Shown here piece by piece: positions 27,264-36,296 of a stretch of DNA of 64,000 nt. Location of the stretch: assembly GCF_020883495.1 (NCBI RefSeq), contig NZ_CP086610.1, forward strand, positions 3,365,001 to 3,429,000, read 5' to 3'. The notes below the pieces were generated by a model. The model was not told the origin of the DNA. It was given only the letters and a program-made list of their open reading frames with translations, and ran no database searches. A program made the position numbers and the translations under genes. The DNA is from Shinella zoogloeoides (lineage in GTDB: Bacteria > Pseudomonadota > Alphaproteobacteria > Rhizobiales > Rhizobiaceae). Positions within the stretch are counted from its first letter, which is position 1. Every line of letters starts with the position of its first letter.

Positions 27264-28577
27264 TCAGCCGAAGCTGGTGAGGTAGGCCGTCACGACCTGA
27301 TGGTCGGGGTCGAGGCCGTAGAGGATGGCGTGCCGGTCGAGGCAGGTGCAGGGGTGGGAGATGCCGAACTCCACCACATCGCCCACGGCGACCGCGCTGC
27401 CGGCCGGAAGGGTGACAAAAGCGTGCTGGTCGTTGAGGCGCAGCACCTCGGCGCTGGTGAAGTCGGCGGCCTTCGCGCCGTCACGGTAAAGCACCAGCGG
27501 GCGCGGCAGGCCCTGGTCGATGGCGACGTCGCGCAGGCCCATGCCGCAGATGGCAAGGCCGGGCTCCGGCAGCGACAGCACTTCCGCCCAGACGCGCAGC
27601 GCCGGCTGGAATTCCCGCGCCGCCGAATGGACCTTGCCACCGAAGCGGAAGCCTTCGCGCGCATCGAGGCCGGACAGACCGCGCTCGTAGACGCCGTGAT
27701 CGTGGAGGAAGATCGCCCCGCTGCGCAGGATCAGTTTGCAATCGGGATCGGCCGAAACGGCGGCGGAAAGACCGGCGACGACACGGTCGAAGAAGACCGA
27801 GCCGCCGGCCGTGACGAGAAGCGGCCGCTCCTTGCCGATGCGGGCGCGCACCGTGGGGAGGAAGGCGGCGGTCAAGTCCATCAGGCCATCGATGCGGCGC
27901 AGCGTCTCGTCCGCATCCGCCGTTGCGGCCGCGCCCTCATAGGCGGCGATGCCGGTGAGCCTGAAGTTTTGGCTTTCGGCCGGAAGGATCACGTCGAGGA
28001 TCGCATTCGCGGCATCAGTGCTGCGGGCACCGGCGCGCCCGGCTCCGAACTCCACCAGCAGACCGAGCGGCGGCAGGTCGGCGCATCCGGCCCAGGCTGC
28101 GACGAGCGCTTCGGCAAACGGCACGGAATCGACAAAGATATGCACCTCAGCCGAGGGATAGCCGGCGAGCAGGGCGGCGAGGCGGCGGGCAGCGGCGGCA
28201 CCGCCGATCTCGTTGGCGAGGATCAGCCGGCGCTGGCCGGCCTTCAGCATCACGGCGGCCTGCCTGATATCGGCGACGGTCGTGCCCCAAGCACCGGCGG
28301 CCAGCAGCGCGCCGGAAATCGCCGTCGACATGGGCGTCTTGGCATGGGGCGCGATTTCGACGCCGTGATCCTTCACATAGGCCATCATCAGGTCAACATT
28401 CGTGGCGAAGGCCTGCTGGTCGAGCGAGATCAGCGGCAGCGCCATTTTCCCGTCATAGGGCTTCCAGCCCTTGCCGCCGATAGCCTCGAGCGGCAGCGGC
28501 GCATGGCCCGGCGGAAAGCCGCGGATGCGGTCGTCGATGACGGGATTGCCGGTTCCGGTGGTGTGAAGGTCATACAT
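27264..28577 (-). CDS. Alanine-racemase-fold PLP enzyme, D-serine dehydratase/D-threonine aldolase-like
   Basis: The 437-aa fold-type III PLP protein has the PLP lysine in VEIAPHAKTPMSTAISGALL near residue 80. Its C-terminal metal site is EFGISHPCTCLDRHAILYG (His-x-Cys), typical of the DSD1/D-threonine aldolase C-terminal domain. Such enzymes deaminate or cleave D-beta-hydroxy amino acids. The start at 28577 overlaps the upstream amidohydrolase by eight bases. With RidA next, a dehydratase/deaminase producing an enamine is the best reading; the exact D-amino acid is unknown. Confidence 0.83.
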   Translation of the reverse strand: MYDLHTTGTGNPVIDDRIRGFPPGHAPLPLEAIGGKGWKPYDGKMALPLISLDQQAFATNVDLMMAYVKDHGVEIAPHAKTPMSTAISGALLAAGAWGTTVADIRQAAVMLKAGQRRLILANEIGGAAAARRLAALLAGYPSAEVHIFVDSVPFAEALVAAWAGCADLPPLGLLVEFGAGRAGARSTDAANAILDVILPAESQNFRLTGIAAYEGAAATADADETLRRIDGLMDLTAAFLPTVRARIGKERPLLVTAGGSVFFDRVVAGLSAAVSADPDCKLILRSGAIFLHDHGVYERGLSGLDAREGFRFGGKVHSAAREFQPALRVWAEVLSLPEPGLAICGMGLRDVAIDQGLPRPLVLYRDGAKAADFTSAEVLRLNDQHAFVTLPAGSAVAVGDVVEFGISHPCTCLDRHAILYGLDPDHQVVTAYLTSFG

Positions 28578-29505
28578 GGTGCTCTCCCATCCCGAGACGG
28601 TAGGTCTCGTTGGCGGTGGTGAAGAAAAGGGCGCGCTGCTCGTCGAGCGAAAGACAGGCAGCCGCGTTGCGGAAGACGTCGTAGACCGCGTCGAAGGAGG
28701 CGTGCAGCCCGGCGACCGGGAAATCGCTGGCGAACATCGAGCGCGACGGGCCGAAACAGTCCAGGCAATGGTCGATCACCGCGCCGAGGCTTTCGGGCGT
28801 CCAGTCATTGTCGTAGGCGACGAGGTCGGAGATTTTCAGGCGGGCATTCGGCTCCCCGCCGAGGGCGCGCAGACCCTTGCGCCAGAGCGCCATGCCTTCT
28901 TCGCTGCGGTCGGCCGGGCTGCCGCCGTGATTGAGCACGAAGAGCGTGTCCGGGAAGGATCGCATGAGATGCAACGCCTCTTCCATCTGCCAGGGATAGA
29001 GCATGAGGTCGAAGACGAGGCCGAGGCGGGAGAGATGGGTTAGGCCCGCCCGCCAGACGGGATCGGCCATGCGGTGAGGACGGGGCGCGAAGCTCTTGGC
29101 CGGCTCGGGGTGCCAGCTCACGATATCGCGGATGCCGACGACATTCGGGTTCGCCGCCTCCGCTTCGAGGAGGCGAAGCGCATCGGGGCTGTCGAGGGGA
29201 ACGCGGGCGATGTAGCGCCGCGCGACGCCCGAGGTACGGTCGAGACCGTCGAGCCAGCGGCTTTCCTCCAGCGGGTGCGCATCCGACCAACCGGCCTCGA
29301 CATGCACGGTGGCGACGACGTTCTGGTGTGCGGCATCCGCCAGATAGTCCTCTATACCATAATCCCTGAGGATCTGCGCAAGGCTACCGAACACCATCTC
29401 GGTCCCCTCGCCGCGTGCCTTTTCCAGCCAGGGATGGCGGTTGAGCGAGAGGTCCCAGAGATGGTGGTGCGGGTCGATGACCGGCCCGCCGTAGCGCAGC
29501 GTCAT
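28570..29505 (-). CDS. Amidohydrolase-2 family hydrolase (lactonase-like)
   Basis: The 311-aa TIM-barrel hydrolase has the N-terminal metal motif VIDPHHHLWDL, an internal His in TLFVLNHGGSPADRS and a late aspartate in SMFASDFPVAGLHAS. These are standard for the 2-pyrone-4,6-dicarboxylate lactonase / L-rhamnono-lactonase branch of the amidohydrolase superfamily. It overlaps the permease upstream by four bases and the PLP enzyme downstream by eight. A lactone or cyclic amide substrate is likely, but unidentified. Confidence 0.83.
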   Translation of the reverse strand: MTLRYGGPVIDPHHHLWDLSLNRHPWLEKARGEGTEMVFGSLAQILRDYGIEDYLADAAHQNVVATVHVEAGWSDAHPLEESRWLDGLDRTSGVARRYIARVPLDSPDALRLLEAEAANPNVVGIRDIVSWHPEPAKSFAPRPHRMADPVWRAGLTHLSRLGLVFDLMLYPWQMEEALHLMRSFPDTLFVLNHGGSPADRSEEGMALWRKGLRALGGEPNARLKISDLVAYDNDWTPESLGAVIDHCLDCFGPSRSMFASDFPVAGLHASFDAVYDVFRNAAACLSLDEQRALFFTTANETYRLGMGEHHV

Positions 29506-30443
29506 CGCCGGGCCTCGCGGCCGGAAATGAGCAGGAGCGCCAGGATCAGCGTGCCGAACATGATGGAGCGCCAGCCGGGCGAGGCATTGACCACCGTGAT
29601 CAGCGCCGTCGTGGTGACGAGCAGGATCGCCCCCGGAATGGTGCCGGCATAGGTGCCGCGCCCGCCGAGGATGGAGGTGCCGCCGAGCACCACGGCGGCG
29701 ATCGACGTCAGCAGATAGGGATCGCCGATGCCGACATAGCCCTGCCGGTTCATGCCGAGCACGAGAATGCCGGCGAGGCCCGCGAAGAAGCCGGAGAGCG
29801 CATAGAGGATCAGCGTGTTGCGCGTGAGGCTGACGCCCGAAAGGCGAGCGGCGAGCGGATTGGCCCCGATGGCGAGGAACCGCGCGCCGATGGGCATGCG
29901 GTGGATCAGGATGAGCACGACGGCCGAGACGGCGAGCCAGAGGAGGACGCCGGCCGGCACACCGAGCGGACGCGCCTGCCCGAGCAGGATGACGGCCGGA
30001 TTGCTGACCGTGACGGCGCTGCCGCCGGCGACGATGACGAGCAACCCTTGCAGGAAGGTCGCCATGGCGAGCGTCATGATGATCGGCGGCACGCGAAGGT
30101 AGGCCGCGCCCGCGCCGTTGAGGAAGCCGATGCCGGTGGCGATGGCCAGCACGAGGGCGATGCCGACGAGGCCGGTCGGATCCCAGGCGGGCGAGATGAT
30201 CGGCAGCAGGATCGCGGTGACGGTGATGACCGCGCCGACGGAAAGGTCGATGCCGCCCATCAGGATGACGAGCGTCTGGCCGGCGGCGGCGATGCCGATG
30301 ACGGCGGCAAGCTCCAGCAGGTAGCGCAGGTGCCCGTAGGCCCCGAAGCCGCGCAGCGTGACGCTGGCGACAAGCCAGACCAGCGCCACGAGCACGAAGG
30401 TGAGGAGCGGGGGATTGCGGAACAGGGAACGAGCGGCATTCAT
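29502..30443 (-). CDS. CUT2-type ABC transporter permease (second)
   Basis: This 313-aa RbsC-like inner-membrane permease has 8-10 hydrophobic segments and the family motifs AAGQTLVILMGGIDLSVGAV, NPLAARLSGVSLTRNTLILY and SIAAVVLGGTSILGGRGTYA. ATG 30443 overlaps the stop of the first permease (ATGA). The two permeases probably form a heterodimer. The frame is open further upstream, but those codons are antisense-like readings of the first permease. Confidence 0.9.
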   Translation of the reverse strand: MNAARSLFRNPPLLTFVLVALVWLVASVTLRGFGAYGHLRYLLELAAVIGIAAAGQTLVILMGGIDLSVGAVITVTAILLPIISPAWDPTGLVGIALVLAIATGIGFLNGAGAAYLRVPPIIMTLAMATFLQGLLVIVAGGSAVTVSNPAVILLGQARPLGVPAGVLLWLAVSAVVLILIHRMPIGARFLAIGANPLAARLSGVSLTRNTLILYALSGFFAGLAGILVLGMNRQGYVGIGDPYLLTSIAAVVLGGTSILGGRGTYAGTIPGAILLVTTTALITVVNASPGWRSIMFGTLILALLLISGREARR

Positions 30444-31405
30444 CGCCTTGCCCTCCATTGTGCGAGCAGTTCCGGCACCGCGACGGCGCCGACGATGATC
30501 AGACCCTGCGCGACATATTGCGCGACCGGCGGGAAGCCGAGGAAGAACATCACGTTGATCATGACCGAGAGCAGCAGGCTGCCGCAGATCGCCCCACGCA
30601 TCGTGCCTTTGCCGCCGAGGAAGCCGACGCCGCCGAGCACGGCCGCGGCAATGGAATTCAGCGTGAAGGGTGCGCCGATGACCGGATCGCCCGAGCCCGT
30701 CTGCGCCGCGACGAAGAGGCCGGCAAGCGCGGCGAGCAGGCCCGACAGCGCGAAGGCGACGATCTTCACCCGCTCGACCGGCACGCCGGAGCGGAACGCG
30801 CCGACGGGATTGTCGCCGGCCGCATAGATGCCGAGGCCGAGTGGCGTAGCCAGGAACGCCTTCCAGAGAAGGAGGACGACGACGAGCAGCAGGAAGGCGA
30901 CGGGCGTGTGGCCGGCAAGCGTGTTGGACAGCCAGTCCGGAATGAAGCCGCCCGGGCGCGGCAGGAGGATCAGCGCGACGCCGGTGATGATGAAAGAGCC
31001 GGCAAGCGTGACGATGATGGCGGGGAGCCTCAGATGCGCGACGATGACGCCGATGACGGCACCGATGGCAAGGCCGGTGATCGCGACGGCGAGGAAGCCG
31101 CCGGGAACGCCGAGCGCCGTGCCCATGGTGGTTGCGGCGATGACCGCGCCGAGGCTGACGAGCGGGCCGATGGCGAGCGTGATGCCGCCGTTCAGCATGA
31201 GCAGCGCCTGCGCCATGGTGACGAGGGCGAGCGGGAACCAGTTCTGCGTGAACTTGGAGAAGCCGCCGACCGAGAGAATGCCGGGGAAGAGCACGGCATA
31301 GAGGATGAGGAAGGCGGCGACGACGAGATAGAGGCCGCCGAGGCTGCGGTTGCGGCGGCGCTGGATGGCGCCGTAGAGCCAGCTTGGGGACGAAACAGCG
31401 CTCAT
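30440..31405 (-). CDS. CUT2-type ABC transporter permease (first)
   Basis: This 321-aa RbsC-family membrane protein carries AQALLMLNGGITLAIGPLVS, DNPVGAFRSGVPVERVKIVA and NSIAAAVLGGVGFLGGKGTM, matching the ribose/xylose-type permease signature. Its start overlaps the ATPase stop by four bases and its stop overlaps the second permease by four bases. It is the partner of that permease in the same importer. Confidence 0.9.
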   Translation of the reverse strand: MSAVSSPSWLYGAIQRRRNRSLGGLYLVVAAFLILYAVLFPGILSVGGFSKFTQNWFPLALVTMAQALLMLNGGITLAIGPLVSLGAVIAATTMGTALGVPGGFLAVAITGLAIGAVIGVIVAHLRLPAIIVTLAGSFIITGVALILLPRPGGFIPDWLSNTLAGHTPVAFLLLVVVLLLWKAFLATPLGLGIYAAGDNPVGAFRSGVPVERVKIVAFALSGLLAALAGLFVAAQTGSGDPVIGAPFTLNSIAAAVLGGVGFLGGKGTMRGAICGSLLLSVMINVMFFLGFPPVAQYVAQGLIIVGAVAVPELLAQWRARR

Positions 31406-32910
31406 GCGGCCGCTCCTTCTGTGTTGACGCCCATGGCCGCGCCGACAATGGCCTCTTCGGTGATCGCCGTGCCGGACAATTGCGCGGCGACGCGTCCCTC
31501 GCGCAGCACCACGACGCGGTCGCAGAGATGCACGAGTTCAGGCGTGTCGGAGCTGACGATGACGATGAGCCGGCCTTCGGCGGCGAAGGCGCGCAGCATG
31601 TGGTAGATTTCGCGCTTGGTCTCGATGTCGACGCCGCGCGTCGGATCGTTGAGCAGCAGCACGGAAGGATCGAGCGGCAGCCACTTGGCAAGCGCCACCT
31701 TCTGCTGGTTGCCGCCCGAAAGCGCCTGCACCGGACGGGCGACATCGCCCTTGATGGTGAGGCGGCGGGCGAGATCGGCGATCAGGCCGGTCTCCGCCGT
31801 CCGGTCGCGAAGGCCGCCGCGGGCCAGCCGGCCGAGCGAGGGCAGGATGAGGTTGGAGGCGATGGAATGGGGCAGAACCAGCCCCTCATGCTTGCGGTCT
31901 GCCGGCACATAGACGAGGCCCGCGGCATTGGCCGCGCCGACATGGGCGGGAAGGCCGGGCTTGCCGGAAATCTCCGCCTTCGCCGCCTTGGCGGGAATGG
32001 CGCCGTAGAGGCCGAGCAGCAGGTCTTCCTGCCCCTGGCCCACCAGCCCGCCGATGCCGACAATCTCGCCAGCCCGCGCGGAAAAGCCGATATCGCGGAC
32101 AAGACCGGCGGAAAAGCCTTCGACGCTGATGCGCAGCGCGCCCGGACTGGAAACGGCGCGCGGCGGGAAGAGATCGCCCGTCTCGCGGCCGACCATCAGG
32201 CGCACCAGCCCCTCGCCGTCGATGCCGGAAAGCGACTGGTCGGCGGTCACGCCGCCGTCCTTCAGCACCGTGACATGCGAGCAGAGCGCCTGCACCTCGT
32301 TGAGGCGGTGGGAGATATAGAGAAGTGCTGTGCCGCGATCGCGCAGCGTCTCGATGAGGCGGGCGAGGATGCCGGCCTCATGGGCGGAGAGCGAGGAGGT
32401 CGGCTCGTCGAGGATGAGCACGCGCGGCTTGCGGTAGAGCGCCTTGGCGATCTCCACCATCTGGCGGCGGCCGAGCGCGAGATCCGCGACCGGCATGTCG
32501 AGCGGCTCGGTGAGGCCCACCATGTCGCAGACCTCCCGTACGCCGCGGTGAAGCGCGGCATAGTCGATGAGGCCGAAGCGGCGCGGGAAGGCGCCGAGGC
32601 CGATATTCTCGGCGATCGACAGGTCGGCCGTCAGGCTCAACTCCTGCTGCACCACGGCGATGCCGGCCGCGCGGGCGGCGGCCGGGCTGAAGCGCCCGGC
32701 CGGCTTGCCGTCGACGACGATGGCTCCGCTATCCGGCTGGAGGGCGCCGGAGAGAAGGTTGATCAATGTGGATTTTCCCGCCCCGTTCTCTCCGAGCAGG
32801 GCGTGAACCCTGCCCGGAAGAAGGGCGATATCGACGCCCTTGAGAACCGGATTGCCGAAAAATCCCTTGAACACCTGCCGGGCTTCCAGCAGGGGTTTTG
32901 CATCCGTCAT
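31402..32910 (-). CDS. CUT2-type sugar ABC transporter ATP-binding protein
   Basis: The 502-aa protein has two fused ABC domains, as in RbsA/XylG. Domain 1 has LLGENGAGKSTLINLLSG, LALGRRQMVEIAKAL and ILDEPTSSLSAHEA. Domain 2 has a degenerate Walker A (GLVGQGQEDLLLGLYG), a feature of this class, then QALSGGNQQKVALAKWL and NDPTRGVDIETKREIY. It energises the importer whose binding protein lies 21 bases upstream. Confidence 0.93.
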   Translation of the reverse strand: MTDAKPLLEARQVFKGFFGNPVLKGVDIALLPGRVHALLGENGAGKSTLINLLSGALQPDSGAIVVDGKPAGRFSPAAARAAGIAVVQQELSLTADLSIAENIGLGAFPRRFGLIDYAALHRGVREVCDMVGLTEPLDMPVADLALGRRQMVEIAKALYRKPRVLILDEPTSSLSAHEAGILARLIETLRDRGTALLYISHRLNEVQALCSHVTVLKDGGVTADQSLSGIDGEGLVRLMVGRETGDLFPPRAVSSPGALRISVEGFSAGLVRDIGFSARAGEIVGIGGLVGQGQEDLLLGLYGAIPAKAAKAEISGKPGLPAHVGAANAAGLVYVPADRKHEGLVLPHSIASNLILPSLGRLARGGLRDRTAETGLIADLARRLTIKGDVARPVQALSGGNQQKVALAKWLPLDPSVLLLNDPTRGVDIETKREIYHMLRAFAAEGRLIVIVSSDTPELVHLCDRVVVLREGRVAAQLSGTAITEEAIVGAAMGVNTEGAAA

Positions 32911-32931
32911 GACGGCGTCCTCGGGTCGGAA

Positions 32932-34002
32932 TTACTGGGCCAGAAGCTTGTCGAAAAGCGCCTTGTCGTAATCCGAGTAGATGTAGCCGTCGGCCGGGAA
33001 CTGGTCGGCGCGGGCGAGGTAGCTGTCGATGGTGCTGTCGTCGATGACCGGCAGCGGCACCTTGATGAAGGCCGGAACGTCCTTGCCTTCGAGCGCCTGG
33101 ACGGCCGTGTAGACCGAGAGCGCGCCCAGCCAGTTCGGCTGCATGGTGGCCCAGCCCTTCAGGCCCTTTTCCTTCCACAGTTCCAGGAACTGGCGGGCGT
33201 TTTCGCCGGTGATCGGAACCTGCTCGCGACTCTGGCGGTCGAAGGCCATGACGGAGCCGGCCGAAAGCGCGCCGCCGAGCGAAAGCACGCCGTCGATTTC
33301 CGGATTGGCGAAGAGCAGGCTCGTCATGGCTTCCTGCGCCGGGGCCGCGTTGTATTCGGTGTTCGTCTCGGTGATGATTTCGAGACCCGGATTGGCTTCG
33401 AGAACCGGCTGGGCGCCCTTGCGGCGGTCATCGCTGACGGAAATGCCGGCCGGGCCGTTCATGACAATGATCTTGCCCTTGCCGCCGAGCTGGTCGGCAA
33501 GCCACTTGGCGGCGCCCGCGCCCCATTCGTTGGAATCGGTGTTGATCTTCGCCGTCACCTTGTCGGTGTTGACGAGGCTGTCGAAGTTCACGACGGCGAT
33601 ACCCTTGTCGCAGGCGTCCGAGATGACGCGGTCGAGCGCGTTGGACGAGCCGGCAATGACGACGATGGCGTCGACATTGGCGTCGATCATCGACTGGATG
33701 TGCTGGATCTGCGTCTGGGCGTTGCCCTGCGCGTCCGTGATCATCAGGTCCTTGACGAGACCGGCCTTCTTCAGCTCCTCGACCTCGGCGGCGATGGTGC
33801 CTTCGGTCTGCTTCATCCAGGTCGGTACGGAATAGATGTTCGCCCAGCCGACCGTGTAGGGCGCCTTGCGATCGCCCTTGATGCAGTTCGCGGCCGCCGA
33901 AGCGGTGCCGGCGGACATGGCGAGAAGCGCGGCGGCAGCAGCGGCGCCGGCCAGAAGGCGGCCACGCAGCGTGGCGGACGAGCGGTTTGCAGAATTCTTC
34001 AT
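32932..34002 (-). CDS. Periplasmic substrate-binding protein of the CUT2-type transporter
   Basis: The 356-aa protein has a Sec signal peptide (RLLAGAAAAAALLAMSAG, predicted cleavage after ASA near residue 37) and a type I periplasmic-binding fold. Typical stretches are IQHIQSMIDANVDAIVVIAG, NFDSLVNTDKVTAKINTDSN and GKGKIIVMNGPAGISVSDDR. The start is ATG 34002 behind AAGGGGA. It is the first gene of the minus-strand catabolic operon, about 50 bases from a candidate IclR operator. The ligand is not evident. The downstream enzymes suggest an amino-acid derivative or lactone rather than a plain sugar. Confidence 0.9.
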   Translation of the reverse strand: MKNSANRSSATLRGRLLAGAAAAAALLAMSAGTASAAANCIKGDRKAPYTVGWANIYSVPTWMKQTEGTIAAEVEELKKAGLVKDLMITDAQGNAQTQIQHIQSMIDANVDAIVVIAGSSNALDRVISDACDKGIAVVNFDSLVNTDKVTAKINTDSNEWGAGAAKWLADQLGGKGKIIVMNGPAGISVSDDRRKGAQPVLEANPGLEIITETNTEYNAAPAQEAMTSLLFANPEIDGVLSLGGALSAGSVMAFDRQSREQVPITGENARQFLELWKEKGLKGWATMQPNWLGALSVYTAVQALEGKDVPAFIKVPLPVIDDSTIDSYLARADQFPADGYIYSDYDKALFDKLLAQ

Positions 34003-34049
34003 GGTGTTCCCCTTTTTGCGGCCAGCGTTCGGGCTTGCCATCCGTCATT

Positions 34050-34085
34050 GTCCAATATAATGTACAAGTGATCTTAATAATGGAC
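34050..34085. promoter_or_regulatory. Candidate IclR operator (site 2) between transporter operon and iclR
   Basis: GTCCAATAT (34050-34058) and ATAATGGAC (34077-34085) form an imperfect inverted repeat (8 of 9) with an 18-base spacer, between the divergent binding-protein and IclR genes. ATAATGGAC is identical to bases 24671-24679 at the other end of the locus. The stretch 34049-34066 is itself a partial palindrome. The role is inferred from recurrence and position. Confidence 0.5.
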
Positions 34086-34183
34086 GTCGCGATCTTATGC
34101 CGATTTTTCCAGCCCGCAAGAGGGGGGCAGGAAATTTCGTCCAGCCAGCGTCCGCGGGCGGATTGACAGATGGGACGGTGGGC

Positions 34184-34996
34184 ATGAGAAGCTTGGCCGA
34201 CGACAGCCGGGGAATGGATGCGATGGATGCGATTACCGACGAAGCAGGGGGAAAGCGCGCTCGCGGGCTGGACCGCGCCTTCGAGATCCTCGACTTCCTG
34301 CGGCAGAAGCGGCAGGCGCTGAAGCCCAACGAGATCGCCGCGCAGATCGGCGCGCCGCGCTCATCGGTCTATGAGCTGGTGAACCTGTTGCTGCGCAACG
34401 GCATCCTCGAATTCACCGGCGGCGAGGGCCGCGTCTATCTCGGCCGCAAACTCTATTTCCTCGGCGCGGCCTACGAGAACCATTTCGACTTCACCCGCGA
34501 ATGCGAGGCGGCGTTGGAAAGGCTGGCCGACGAAACGCGCGAGACCGCGCAGTTCTGCATGCTCGACGGCAACAAATACACCGTCGTGCGCATGCGCGAG
34601 GGCGCGCGACCCTTCCGCATCTCCGCCGATATCGGCCAGTCGGTGCCGATCCCGTGGACCGCCTCCGGGCGCCTGCTCGTCGCGCATATGACGGACGAGG
34701 AAATCCTCGCCTTCATTCCGCCGGAGGATTTTCGCCTGCCGAACGGCGAATGGCTCGAACCGGCGGCCTTCCTGGCGCAGGCGCGTCAGGCCTGGCGCGA
34801 CGGCTTCTTCACCTTCAACAGCATCGTCGACAGCTTCACGCACTGCTTCGCCGTGCCGGTGATGGACGAAGGCCACGCGGCCGCCACGCTCTGCCTCGTC
34901 GCCCCGCGCGCCGATGGCATCGCCAACCGCGACCGCTATCTCGACTCCCTGAAAATGGCCGCCGCCGGCCTCAGCCACGCCCCAAGGCGCGGCTGA
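34184..34996 (+). CDS. IclR-family transcriptional regulator
   Basis: The 270-aa protein (from ATG 34184; starts at 34214 or 34223 are also possible) has an IclR winged helix (LDRAFEILDFLRQKRQALKP, then IAAQIGAPRSSVYELVNLLL) and a GAF-like effector domain (RETAQFCMLDGNKYTVVRMR; PIPWTASGRLLVAHMTDEEI; CFAVPVMDEGHAAATLCLV). It is divergent from the ABC transporter/catabolic operon and presumably represses it until a pathway metabolite binds. Confidence 0.88.
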   Translation: MRSLADDSRGMDAMDAITDEAGGKRARGLDRAFEILDFLRQKRQALKPNEIAAQIGAPRSSVYELVNLLLRNGILEFTGGEGRVYLGRKLYFLGAAYENHFDFTRECEAALERLADETRETAQFCMLDGNKYTVVRMREGARPFRISADIGQSVPIPWTASGRLLVAHMTDEEILAFIPPEDFRLPNGEWLEPAAFLAQARQAWRDGFFTFNSIVDSFTHCFAVPVMDEGHAAATLCLVAPRADGIANRDRYLDSLKMAAAGLSHAPRRG

Positions 34997-35003
34997 CCTT
35001 CGC

Positions 35004-36218
35004 TTATTTCGCCTGATCGCATAGCCAGCTATCGATGCCTGCGGCTGCCGCACGGCCCGTCGCGAAACAGGCGGTCAGGAGATAACCGCCGGTCGGCGCT
35101 TCCCAATCGAGCATTTCGCCGGCGGCAAAGACCCCCGGCATCGCCTTCAGCATATAGGTCTCGTCGACCGCATCGAAGCGAATGCCGCCCGCCGAGGAAA
35201 TCGCCTCGGCGATGGGGCGCGGCCGGACAAGGGAAAGCGGCACGGCCTTGATCGCCGCCGCAAGGGCGTTCGCGTCGAGTGTCGATGCGGCAGGCACGCA
35301 TTCGCGCAGCAGCGCCGCCTGCACACCATCCAGCCCCGCCGCCTTGCGCAGGCGCGTGGAAAAGCTCGCCTTACCACCCTGCCGAGAGAGATCTGCGGCG
35401 AGCCGCTCCTGAGTCCGCCCCGGCACAAGATCGAGCACGAGGGTCGCGGCCCCGTCCTGCGCCAGCGCGTCGCGCAGGGCAGCGGCATGGGCATAGACGA
35501 GGCTGCCCTCGATGCCGGTTTTCGAAATGACGAACTCGCCCGGGATCGTCCCCGCCGCCGACTGCGCGGTGACACCCTTGACCGGCGCACCGGCGAAGCG
35601 CTCCGCGAGGAAGGGCGACCAGTCCACGTCGAAACCGCAATTGGCGGGACGGAGGGGGGCGATACCGACACCCTGCTCGGCCAGCTCCTCCACCCACGCC
35701 GCATCCGAGCCAAGCCGTGGCCAGCTCGCCCCGCCGAGGGCCAGCAGCACCGCGTCGAATGCCAGAACCGCCTCGCCCTCCGGCGTATCGACCCGAAGAC
35801 CATCCGGCGAAAAACCCGTCCAGCGATGACGCACGCGGATATCGACGCCCTGCTTTTCCAGCCGCGCGCGCCAGGCCCGCAGCAGGGGCGAGGCCTTCAT
35901 GACGGTCGGGAACACCCGGCCGGAGGTGCCGACAAAAGTCTCGGTGCCAAGCCCCAGCGCCCAGGCGCGAAGATCGTCCGGCGTGAAGGCGTCGAGCGCC
36001 GTGCGCAGCCGCGCGTTCGCCGCGCTAAAACGGGTGGCGAAGCGCGCATAGGGTTCGGAATGGGTGATGTTGAGGCCGGATTTTCCGGCGAGGAGGAACT
36101 TGCGGCCGATGGTCGGCATCGCCTCCAGCACCGTTACGGCATGGCCACGCGCCGACAGCACTTCCGCCGCCATCAACCCGGCCGGCCCGCCGCCGACAAT
36201 CCCGATCCGCCTTGCCAT
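35004..36218 (-). CDS. HI0933/BaiN-family flavoprotein (TIGR03862 type)
   Basis: The 404-aa FAD protein has the N-terminal loop RRIGIVGGGPAGLMAAEVLS, then GRKFLLAGKSGLNITHSEPY, the mark of the HI0933-like family. It also has LLALGGASWPRLGSDAAW and, at the C-terminus, GVFAAGEMLDWEAPTGGYLL. The cellular reaction is not established for this subfamily. It is convergent with iclR (gap of 7 bases) and transcribed alone. Confidence 0.85.
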   Translation of the reverse strand: MARRIGIVGGGPAGLMAAEVLSARGHAVTVLEAMPTIGRKFLLAGKSGLNITHSEPYARFATRFSAANARLRTALDAFTPDDLRAWALGLGTETFVGTSGRVFPTVMKASPLLRAWRARLEKQGVDIRVRHRWTGFSPDGLRVDTPEGEAVLAFDAVLLALGGASWPRLGSDAAWVEELAEQGVGIAPLRPANCGFDVDWSPFLAERFAGAPVKGVTAQSAAGTIPGEFVISKTGIEGSLVYAHAAALRDALAQDGAATLVLDLVPGRTQERLAADLSRQGGKASFSTRLRKAAGLDGVQAALLRECVPAASTLDANALAAAIKAVPLSLVRPRPIAEAISSAGGIRFDAVDETYMLKAMPGVFAAGEMLDWEAPTGGYLLTACFATGRAAAAGIDSWLCDQAK

Positions 36219-36296
36219 CGTTTCCGCCCTGAAATCCCTAGCGCCGTCATAAGCCGTCCGCCGCCGCTTCGCCAGCGGTGCGTGACCGGCAACCGG

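Noticed and set aside
29502-31745. A 747-codon minus-strand frame that appears to fuse sequence to the second permease
   Set aside because: Only the part from ATG 30443 is permease; the upstream part is an out-of-frame reading of the first permease and the ATPase.
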